Assembly (NCBI GenBank): GCA_039920165.1
Contig: JBDSEG010000416.1
Coordinates: 1 to 8,461, forward strand
Origin: JBDSEG01 sp039920165
GTDB lineage: Bacteria; Pseudomonadota; Gammaproteobacteria; Burkholderiales; Burkholderiaceae_C
Direction of reading: 5' to 3'
Length of the DNA: 8,461 bases
The notes under the pieces are model-generated. The model was not told the DNA's origin. It saw only the letters and a program-made list of their open reading frames with translations, and did no database searches. The translations under genes were made by a program, and so were the position numbers. Of the stretch, positions 1-8,152 are shown piece after piece. Within the stretch, counting starts at the first letter, position 1. Each line of letters begins with the position of its first letter.

Positions 1-167
1 GTTTCAAGCCGCTCGCAGACCAGGCTTGCAAGATCGAATTCGATTTGCGATACGCGTTTGCCGGTGGCGCGCTCGAAGCGGTGTTGAGCCCGGTCTTCAG
101 CCGCATCGCCAATACCTTCGTCGACGCTTTCGTAAAGCGGGCCGAGCAGGTGCATGGCGCGCGCTGA
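1..167 (+). CDS. ratA: RatA / COQ10-type START-domain protein, C-terminal part
   Basis: Only the last 54 residues are in the window (frame from base 3, TGA at 165-167); the gene begins upstream. The visible part has the family's C-terminal pattern: a strand segment KIEFDLRYAF, a small-residue turn (GGALEAVLSP), then a long terminal amphipathic helix (VFSRIANTFVDAFVKRAEQV). Members of this START-like family are described both as ubiquinone-binding proteins (yeast Coq10, needed for respiratory function) and, in E. coli, as RatA, reported to interfere with 70S ribosome association. Full-length members are about 145 residues, so about 90 are missing here. The stop overlaps the start of the RnfH gene by 14 bases, the pairing seen in many proteobacteria. 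The family call rests on a short segment plus this neighbour. The biological role (quinone handling or translation) cannot be told from the sequence. Confidence 0.8.
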   Translation, partial: FKPLADQACKIEFDLRYAFAGGALEAVLSPVFSRIANTFVDAFVKRAEQVHGAR

Positions 168-477
168 AGGTCCTGCGTCCGTGCGCGTTGTGGTTGCGCT
201 GGGCCTTGCGCCGGGCATTGCGCCGGGCCGGGTCGAACAGGTCGAACTCGAACTTCCCGCGGGCTCCTGCGTGGCCGATGCGGTGCGAGCGAGCGGGTTT
301 GCGCAACGCTACCCGGCACTGGATCTCGGCGCCATGCGAGCCGCTGTCTGGGGCGTTGCGCGGCAACCCGGACACCCGCTGCGCGAGCGCGACCGGGTCG
401 AGTTGTTGCGGCCCTTGAAGGTCGATCCGAAGGAGGCGCGGCGACTTCGCTACCAGGCCCAGCGTCCGCCCCGCTGA
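154..477 (+). CDS. rnfH: RnfH-family ubiquitin-like protein (RatB)
   Basis: A 107-residue protein of the RnfH/RatB family, small beta-grasp (ubiquitin-like) proteins usually encoded next to ratA. Visible family marks are an early hydrophobic strand (VRVVVALGLAPG), VELELPAGSCVADAVRASG, a VWG turn, the segment RERDRVELLRPL and the C-terminal signature KVDPKEARRLR. The molecular function is not established: it was named for linkage to rnf electron-transport genes in some bacteria, and it is not a toxin partner in the usual sense. The ATG at 154 overlaps the end of ratA, which suggests translational coupling, but it has only AGG three bases upstream. An in-frame GTG at 181 has a better placed GAAGG (166-170, 10-base spacer) and would give a 98-residue protein that still contains the whole domain. 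The family is sure; the start is not. Confidence 0.85.
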   Translation: MARAEGPASVRVVVALGLAPGIAPGRVEQVELELPAGSCVADAVRASGFAQRYPALDLGAMRAAVWGVARQPGHPLRERDRVELLRPLKVDPKEARRLRYQAQRPPR

Positions 478-506
478 AGCATGTTTTAAGGCTCAGCGGT
501 CAGCGG
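471..506. terminator. possible bidirectional hairpin between convergent genes
   Basis: CCGCTGA (471-477) pairs with TCAGCGG (493-499), and an inner GC/GC pair follows across a one-base bulge; the loop contains TTTT. The arms include the rnfH stop codon, and a tandem second copy of TCAGCGG (500-506) covers the stop codon of the opposing DUF4124 gene. The position between convergent genes fits a shared terminator. There is no T tract after the stem on either strand, so intrinsic termination is weakly supported. Confidence 0.3.
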
Positions 507-1033
507 CACAACGCCGCGATCAGGTCGCGGGTGCGGCGCAGTTCCTCGGCACGCTGACGGTCGTCGAGCACTTCGCGTTCGCCGCGCACATTGCTGCGCG
601 CGAGCCGGCCGCCGTCGTCGAGCGTGCGCACGTCGGCGCGGGCGCGGTTGCAGTTCTCCGTGCGCATCGCCACGACGCGTTCCTCTTCCGCCTTGGCTTC
701 GGATTTGGCGCGCGCCGCCTGATCCTGCTCGGCCTTGCGGCGCTTGGCTTCGAGTTCGGGTTCGACGGTTTTCGCCTGGATGCCGGCGCCGGAGGCCGCC
801 GAGGCGGCCGGCGCAGCGGCCAGGGCCGGGGTGGGCGCGGCGGCGGTTGGCGATTTGGGCCGCTGCAGGATGTCGCGCTCGGGCGTTTCGAAGGGCGGCG
901 GGATATCGCTGTACTGGACTTGGCGGCTCTTGTCGAGCCACTTCCACTGCGCCAACGCGGAAGTCACGCCGGCCAGACCGACGAGCACGATGGCCACCTT
1001 GACGAGCGAATTTCGAAGTGTTCGACCTGTCAT
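500..1033 (-). CDS. exported DUF4124-domain protein
   Basis: A 177-residue protein of unknown function. Residues 1-28 form a signal peptide: a basic start (TGRTLRNSLVK), a hydrophobic core (VAIVLVGLAGV) and an ALA-Q signal peptidase I site at 28/29, so the protein should be periplasmic or surface-exposed. Residues 29-47 (QWKWLDKSRQVQYSDIPPP) match the DUF4124 pattern, aromatic-K-W-x-D ... YSD-x-PPP. An Ala/Pro linker (about 62-85) leads to a highly charged Lys/Glu/Arg helix-rich tail (90-177) with two cysteines (128 and 176) that could form a disulfide after export. I chose the start at 1033 because GGCGGG lies nine bases upstream; the in-frame ATG at 1042 would sit directly against that motif. 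Such proteins are common beside guaB in Burkholderiales, but no function is known and a link to GMP synthesis is not implied. Confidence 0.85.
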   Translation of the reverse strand: MTGRTLRNSLVKVAIVLVGLAGVTSALAQWKWLDKSRQVQYSDIPPPFETPERDILQRPKSPTAAAPTPALAAAPAASAASGAGIQAKTVEPELEAKRRKAEQDQAARAKSEAKAEEERVVAMRTENCNRARADVRTLDDGGRLARSNVRGEREVLDDRQRAEELRRTRDLIAALCR

Positions 1034-1139
1034 CGCACGCATCCCGCCAATATTCGTGACCGAGTGTAGCGTGGACCGCCGCCGCTCCGCCACCGGGCGT
1101 AGCAAGGAGCTGCCGGGCGTGCGATGTTGCATGCATCCG

Positions 1140-1145
1140 TATAAT
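1140..1145 (+). promoter_or_regulatory. TATAAT -10 element, likely guaB promoter
   Basis: A perfect TATAAT lies 30 bases before the guaB start. No good -35 hexamer is found 16-19 bases upstream (the 17-base position reads GCGTGC) and there is no TGn extension, so it may rely on an activator or on upstream contacts. The expected transcript start near 1152 leaves a leader of about 23 bases holding the ribosome site AGGAG (1159-1163). An 8-bp palindrome TGCATGCA (1128-1135) sits just upstream of the hexamer. Confidence 0.55.
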
Positions 1146-1174
1146 TCCCTTTTGCGACAGGAGCTTGGCCCACC

Positions 1175-2647
1175 ATGCGCGTCCTCGGCAAAGCGCTCAC
1201 CTTCGACGACGTCCTCCTGGTGCCCGCATATTCCCAGGTCCTGCCACGCGACACCGACCTCTCCACCCCGTTCACGCGCCACATCCGGCTGAACCTGCCG
1301 CTCGTCTCGGCAGCGATGGATACCGTCACTGAGGCGCGCCTGGCGATCGCCCTGGCGCAAGAGGGCGGCATCGGCATCGTCCACAAGAATCTCACGGCCA
1401 AGAAGCAGGCGGCCGAGGTGGCGCGTGTCAAGCGCTACGAATCGGGTGTGCTGCGCGACCCGATCACGGTCACGCCCGAGACCCCGGTGCGCGCGGTGAT
1501 TGAGCTGTCGCGCCAGCACGGCGTCTCGGGATTTCCGGTGCTGCGCGGCACCACGGTGGTGGGCATCGTCACCAATCGCGACCTGCGCTTCGAGTCGCGC
1601 CTGGATGCGCCGGTCAGCGAGATCATGACGCCGCGCGACCGGCTGGTCACGGTCGGCGAGCGCGCGACGCTCGACGAAGGCAAGGCGCTGATGCACAAGC
1701 ACAAGCTCGAGCGCGTTCTCGTCGTCAACGATGCGTTCGAGTTGCGCGGGCTGATGACGGTGAAGGACATCACCAAGCAGACGAGTTTTCCGAACGCCGC
1801 GCGCGACGCCATGGGCAAGCTGCGCGTCGGCGCCGCGGTCGGCGTGGGCGAGGGCACCGACGAGCGGGTCGAACTGCTCGTCAAGGCCGGCGTGGATGCG
1901 ATCGTCGTCGACACCGCGCACGGCCACAGCGCCGGCGTGCTCGAGCGTGTGCGCTGGGTCAAGAGGCACTTTCCGCAGGTCGACGTGATCGGCGGCAATA
2001 TCGCGACCGGTGCGGCGGCGCTAGCGCTCGTCGAGGCTGGCGCCGACGCGGTCAAGATCGGCATCGGGCCGGGTTCGATCTGCACCACACGCATCGTCAC
2101 CGGCGTCGGCGTGCCGCAGATCTACGCGATCGACGAGGTCGCCAAGGCGTTGCGCGGCAGCGGCGTGCCGCTGATCGCCGACGGCGGCGTTCGCTACTCG
2201 GGCGACCTCGCCAAGGCGATTGCTGCCGGGGCCGACAGCGTGATGATGGGCGGCACCTTCGCCGGCACCGAGGAGGCGCCGGGCGAGACCATTCTGTACC
2301 AGGGCCGCACGTACAAGAGCTATCGCGGCATGGGCTCGATCGGCGCGATGCAACAAGGCTCGGCGGACCGCTATTTCCAGGAAAGCTCGGGCAGCGACAA
2401 CCCGACGAGCGCCAAGCTCGTGCCAGAGGGCATCGAGGGCCAGGTGCCGTACAAGGGCACGGTCGTCGCGGTGATCTTCCAGATGGCGGGCGGGCTGCGG
2501 GCCTCGATGCACTACTGCGGCTGCGCGAGCATCGCCGACATGCACGAGAAGGCCGAGTTCGTCGAAATCTCGTCGGCCGGCATGCGCGAGAGCCACGTCC
2601 ACGATGTGCAGATCACCAAGGAAGCGCCGAACTACCGTGCCGACTGA
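1175..2647 (+). CDS. guaB: inosine-5'-monophosphate dehydrogenase
   Basis: Cytosolic enzyme that oxidises IMP to XMP with NAD+, the first committed and usually rate-limiting step of GMP synthesis. The 490-residue length matches the bacterial family (E. coli 488). The catalytic barrel opens with LTFDDVLLVPAYS (8-20) and SAAMDTVTEARLAIALAQEGGIG (45-67). Two CBS domains, the regulatory nucleotide-binding module, lie at about 93-145 and 152-202. The catalytic loop GIGPGSICTTR holds Cys303. The phosphate-binding ADGG (335-338), the YRGMGS segment (383-388), the mobile flap with the Arg399-Tyr400 pair, and the C-terminal ESHVHDVQITKEAPNYR are all present. The start is supported by AGGAG with an 11-base spacer. 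One oddity is His446 in ASMHYCGC, where the family normally has Gly (ASMGYCGC). The 3' end overlaps the next gene by 11 bases, indicating an operon with the transporter and guaA. Confidence 0.98.
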   Translation: MRVLGKALTFDDVLLVPAYSQVLPRDTDLSTPFTRHIRLNLPLVSAAMDTVTEARLAIALAQEGGIGIVHKNLTAKKQAAEVARVKRYESGVLRDPITVTPETPVRAVIELSRQHGVSGFPVLRGTTVVGIVTNRDLRFESRLDAPVSEIMTPRDRLVTVGERATLDEGKALMHKHKLERVLVVNDAFELRGLMTVKDITKQTSFPNAARDAMGKLRVGAAVGVGEGTDERVELLVKAGVDAIVVDTAHGHSAGVLERVRWVKRHFPQVDVIGGNIATGAAALALVEAGADAVKIGIGPGSICTTRIVTGVGVPQIYAIDEVAKALRGSGVPLIADGGVRYSGDLAKAIAAGADSVMMGGTFAGTEEAPGETILYQGRTYKSYRGMGSIGAMQQGSADRYFQESSGSDNPTSAKLVPEGIEGQVPYKGTVVAVIFQMAGGLRASMHYCGCASIADMHEKAEFVEISSAGMRESHVHDVQITKEAPNYRAD

Positions 2648-3932
2648 CGCGCAGCCGGGCGACGCACCGGCGCCCGCGCGGCCGGGCCGCAAGGCGGCGA
2701 TGCCCTTCATCATGCTGACGGTGTTGATCGACATGGTGTCGATCGGCCTGATCATCCCGGTGCTGCCGCCGCTGGTCGGCACCTTCACCACGTCGCAGTC
2801 CGAACAGGCTATCTGGTACGGCGCGGTGACGATGGCATTCGGCATCGCCAACTTCTTCGGCGCGCCCATCCTCGGTCGCCTGTCCGACCGCTATGGCCGC
2901 CGGCCGGTGCTGCTGATCGGCTTCAGCGGCCTGGCGCTCAGCTTCTTCGTCACGGGTCTTGCCACCGCGTTGTGGATGCTGCTTGCGGTGCGCCTGTTCA
3001 GCGGCGCGATGCAGGCCAACGTGGCGGTCGCGAATGCCTACGTCGCCGATATCACGCCGCCGGAAAAGCGCGCCCAGGCTTTCGGCAAGCTCGGCGCGAT
3101 GCTGGGCATGGGCTTCATCCTCGGGCCTGTGCTCGGCGGTCTGCTCGGCGGCATCAACCTGCACTTGCCCTTCTTCGTCGCGGGCACCCTTGCCATCGTC
3201 AACTGGCTGTATGGCTATTTCGTGCTGCCCGAATCGCTGCCGCTCGAACGCCGCCAGCCCTTCGTGCTGCGCGAGGCGAATCCGGTCAATTCGCTGCGCG
3301 GCCTGCGCGAGCTGAAGGGCGTCGGCTCGCTCGTGATCGTGGTTGCGCTGAGCGGTCTCGCGCAGTTCATGACCCACACCTCGTGGGTGCTGTACACGAC
3401 CTTCAAATTCGGCTGGGGGCCGACCCAGAACGGCTGGTCGCTGTTCGCGATCGGCCTCATGTCGGTGCTGGTGCAGGGCTTCCTGCTCGGCCGCCTTCTC
3501 AAGCGCTTCAGCGCTGAGCGCCTGGCCATCCTGGGCCTCATCTCGTCCAGCTTGTGCTTCGTGCTCTGGGGCGCGGCGACCGAGGGCTGGATGTTGTACC
3601 CGGTGATCTTCGCCAACGTGCTCGGCTTCGCCGTGCAGGCCGCCGTGCAAAGCCTGATCTCGAACGCCGCCGACCCCACGACGCAGGGCCGCACCGCAGG
3701 CGCCGTCGCCTCGCTGAACAGCATGATGGCGGTGCTCGCGCCGGTGATCGGCGCGCCGCTGCTCGCCACTGTTTCGCACCTGCCGCATGGCGACTGGCGG
3801 ATCGGCGCGCCGTTCTATTTCTGTGCCTTGCTGCAGGTCGGATCGACCTTGCTGGCGATCCGCCATTTCAGAAGCGAGCGGCGCCGCCGCGCATCGCTTC
3901 CCACCATCGCCGCCGTCACTTCGGCGGGATGA
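2637..3932 (+). CDS. TetA-like MFS (DHA1) exporter
   Basis: A 431-residue inner-membrane protein of the major facilitator superfamily, DHA1/TCR (tetracycline-resistance-like) branch; members export drugs or metabolites in exchange for protons. The first helix (PFIMLTVLIDMVSIGLIIPVLP) begins near residue 23. Motif A is GRLSDRYGRRP (80-90) with Asp84. The antiporter motif C is GMGFILGPVLGG (157-168, fifth helix), and DITPPEKRAQAFG (138-150) is typical of this branch. About 12 hydrophobic segments can be counted, with a central cytoplasmic loop near 200-228 and a basic C-terminal tail. I chose GTG 2637, overlapping guaB by 11 bases, with AAGGAAG 12 bases upstream. An ATG at 2700 (AAGG five bases upstream) and an ATG at 2604 remain possible. 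The substrate is unknown. Position between guaB and guaA invites the idea of purine nucleoside or base efflux, but nothing in the protein itself shows that. Confidence 0.9.
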   Translation: MPTDAQPGDAPAPARPGRKAAMPFIMLTVLIDMVSIGLIIPVLPPLVGTFTTSQSEQAIWYGAVTMAFGIANFFGAPILGRLSDRYGRRPVLLIGFSGLALSFFVTGLATALWMLLAVRLFSGAMQANVAVANAYVADITPPEKRAQAFGKLGAMLGMGFILGPVLGGLLGGINLHLPFFVAGTLAIVNWLYGYFVLPESLPLERRQPFVLREANPVNSLRGLRELKGVGSLVIVVALSGLAQFMTHTSWVLYTTFKFGWGPTQNGWSLFAIGLMSVLVQGFLLGRLLKRFSAERLAILGLISSSLCFVLWGAATEGWMLYPVIFANVLGFAVQAAVQSLISNAADPTTQGRTAGAVASLNSMMAVLAPVIGAPLLATVSHLPHGDWRIGAPFYFCALLQVGSTLLAIRHFRSERRRRASLPTIAAVTSAG

Positions 3933-3945
3933 CCCAACCGCGACC

Positions 3946-5568
3946 ATGCACGACAAGATCCTCATCCTCGATTTCGGCTCGCAGGTCACCCAGCTCATCG
4001 CGCGCCGCGTGCGCGAGGCCCATGTCTACTGCGAGATCCATCCCAACGACGTGAGCGACTCTTTTGTGCGCGAGTTCGCTCCCAAGGCGATCATCCTGTC
4101 GGGCAGCCATGCCTCGACCTACGAAGCGCACCACCTGCGCGCGCCGGCTGCGGTGTGGAAGATCGGCGTTCCCGTGCTCGGCATCTGCTATGGCATGTTC
4201 ACGATGGCGGTGCAGCTCGGCGGCGAAGTCGTGGCCGCTGACCACCGCGAATTCGGCCGCGCCCAGGTGCGCGCGCGCGGCCATACGCGGCTGTTCGACG
4301 GCATCCAGGATTTCGCCACGCCCGAGGGCCACGGCATGCTCGAGGTCTGGATGAGCCACGGCGACAGGGTCACCGCGCTGCCGCCCGGCTTCACGCTGAT
4401 GGCGTCGACGCCGAGCTGCCCGGTCGCCGGCATGGCCGACGAGGCGCGGGGCTATTACGCGGTCCAGTTTCATCCCGAGGTGACGCACACCTTGCAGGGC
4501 AGGGCACTGCTCGAGCGCTTCGTGCTGGAGATCGCCGGAGCGCGCGCCGATTGGGTGATGGGCAACTATGTCGACGAGGCCGTTGCGCGCATCCGCGCCC
4601 AGGTCGGCAGCGAGGAGGTGATCCTCGGCCTTTCGGGCGGCGTCGATTCGAGCGTCGCCGCGGCGCTGGTCCACCGCGCCATCGGCGACCAGCTCACCTG
4701 CGTCTTCGTCGACCACGGCCTGCTGCGGTTGAACGAAGGCACACTGGTGCAGGAGATGTTCGCCGGCCGCATGCAGGCCCGCGTGATCGCGGTCGATGCG
4801 AGCGCGCAGTTTCTTGGGGCGCTCAAGGGCGTGACCGATCCGGAGGCTAAGCGCAAGATCATCGGCCGCGAATTCGTCGAGGTGTTCCAGGCTGAGGCTG
4901 CGAAGCTCAAGTGCGCAAGGTTGGCACCTGACGCCCCGGGCGTCAGGTGGCTGGCGCAGGGAACGATCTACCCCGACGTGATCGAGAGCGGGGGCGCGAA
5001 ATCGTCCACCGGCCACAAGAAGGCGGCATCGATCAAAAGCCACCATAACGTCGGCGGCCTGCCCGAGACGCTCGGACTGAAACTGCTCGAGCCGCTGCGC
5101 GAACTCTTCAAGGACGAGGTGCGCGAGCTCGGCGTCGCGCTTGGCTTGCCGCACGACATGGTGTACCGGCATCCGTTTCCCGGCCCAGGCCTCGGGGTGC
5201 GCATCCTAGGCGAGGTCAAGCCCGAGTTCGCCGAGCTGCTGCGCCGCGCCGATGCGATCTTCATCGAGGAATTGCGCAGTACCGTCGATGCGGGGCGCGG
5301 CAAGAGCTGGTACGAATTGACGAGCCAGGCTTTTGCCGTCTTCCTGCCGGTGAAGAGCGTCGGCGTGATGGGTGATGGCCGGACCTACGAATACGTTGTC
5401 GCCTTGCGCGCCGTGCAGACCAGCGACTTCATGACCGCCGACTGGGCCGAGCTGCCGTATGCGCTGCTGAAGAAGGTATCCAGCCGCATCATCAACGAGG
5501 TGCGCGGCATCAACCGCGTGACCTACGACGTCTCAAGCAAGCCGCCGGCGACGATCGAGTGGGAGTGA
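3946..5568 (+). CDS. guaA: GMP synthase (glutamine-hydrolysing)
   Basis: Cytosolic enzyme converting XMP, ATP and glutamine to GMP, the step after GuaB. It is 540 residues (E. coli 525). The class I glutaminase domain (about 1-200) keeps the triad Cys81 (GICYG), His176 and Glu178 (FHPE). The ATP-pyrophosphatase domain has the P-loop LSGGVDSS (229-236), VDHGLLR (255-261) and KSHHNVGGLP (364-373). The dimerisation domain (about 411-540) keeps FPGPGLGVRILGEVK and ends in the expected IEWE. Two features are odd. Residue 85 is Phe (GMFTMA) where the family has Gln (GMQTMA), a position that helps bind glutamine. Short extra segments occur around 322-330 and 352-357 of the synthetase domain, the first containing a strong inverted repeat. 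The start is 13 bases after the transporter stop, with no clear ribosome site nearby (nearest GGCGGGAT at 3923-3930), so coupling to the upstream gene is likely. Confidence 0.97.
   Translation: MHDKILILDFGSQVTQLIARRVREAHVYCEIHPNDVSDSFVREFAPKAIILSGSHASTYEAHHLRAPAAVWKIGVPVLGICYGMFTMAVQLGGEVVAADHREFGRAQVRARGHTRLFDGIQDFATPEGHGMLEVWMSHGDRVTALPPGFTLMASTPSCPVAGMADEARGYYAVQFHPEVTHTLQGRALLERFVLEIAGARADWVMGNYVDEAVARIRAQVGSEEVILGLSGGVDSSVAAALVHRAIGDQLTCVFVDHGLLRLNEGTLVQEMFAGRMQARVIAVDASAQFLGALKGVTDPEAKRKIIGREFVEVFQAEAAKLKCARLAPDAPGVRWLAQGTIYPDVIESGGAKSSTGHKKAASIKSHHNVGGLPETLGLKLLEPLRELFKDEVRELGVALGLPHDMVYRHPFPGPGLGVRILGEVKPEFAELLRRADAIFIEELRSTVDAGRGKSWYELTSQAFAVFLPVKSVGVMGDGRTYEYVVALRAVQTSDFMTADWAELPYALLKKVSSRIINEVRGINRVTYDVSSKPPATIEWE
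4925..4949. repeat. 12-bp perfect inverted repeat inside guaA
   Basis: CACCTGACGCCC (4925-4936) and GGGCGTCAGGTG (4938-4949) are exact reverse complements around a single C at 4937, so a stable RNA or DNA hairpin with a three-base loop is possible. It lies within the coding sequence (about residues 327-335), at the position of a short GuaA insertion relative to E. coli. Two AGG arginine codons, rare in this gene, flank or lie in it (4918-4920 and 4945-4947). It has no T tract, so it is not an obvious terminator. Confidence 0.8.
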
Positions 5569-5676
5569 GGGGCTTTGGCTTGCGCTGCACCGATAGGTTC
5601 GTCCTTGCCATCGTAGGAATGTCGAGCATCGGGGTGTACAAGACCACGCTTATAGGACGCCTTTTCGTCGTCGACC
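5569..5676. other. guaA-copA spacer without recognisable gene
   Basis: The spacer between guaA and copA (5569-5746) has about 56% G+C by my count, below the flanking genes. In the part before the copA promoter I see no convincing ORF, RNA gene, guaA terminator hairpin or insertion-sequence end. A short reading frame across the whole spacer has no ribosome site and no recognisable protein. Confidence 0.5.
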
Positions 5677-5707
5677 TTGACATTCCAAGCGTGGGAAGCT
5701 CGAACAT
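5677..5707 (+). promoter_or_regulatory. CueR-type copper-responsive promoter/operator for copA
   Basis: TTGACA (5677-5682) is followed by a 19-base spacer and GAACAT (5702-5707). The overlong 19-base spacing is the hallmark of promoters activated by MerR-family regulators, which untwist the DNA to align the two boxes. Inside the spacer, directly after the -35, is the dyad TTCC-N7-GGAA (5683-5697), and outer bases G5679/A5680 match T5700/C5701. This is the same layout as copA promoters bound by CueR (TTCC abutting the -35, seven-base centre). The expected transcript start is near 5714, giving a leader of about 33 bases. Regulation by copper is inferred from this layout and the copA/cueR neighbours. 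The -10 matches consensus at only three positions, typical of a regulator-dependent promoter. Confidence 0.75.
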
Positions 5708-5746
5708 CGCCTTCGATCGAACTGGATCGCGTCCGAGGATGTCGAA

Positions 5747-8148
<2,402 letters not shown>

Positions 8149-8152
<4 letters not shown>

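Noticed and set aside
1034..1969. N-terminal extension of the DUF4124 frame into guaB on the minus strand
   Set aside because: The frame is open, but it is antisense to guaB. The signal peptide and the ribosome site place the real start at 1033.
2613..3998. A 461-residue open frame antisense to the MFS transporter
   Set aside because: Composition typical of a reverse-strand shadow (runs of Arg, His, Gln, Glu), with no ribosome site or domain.
4262..4280. Alternating GCGCGC run within guaA as a structural DNA element
   Set aside because: Explained by Ala/Arg/Val codons in a GC-rich gene; too short to argue for function.
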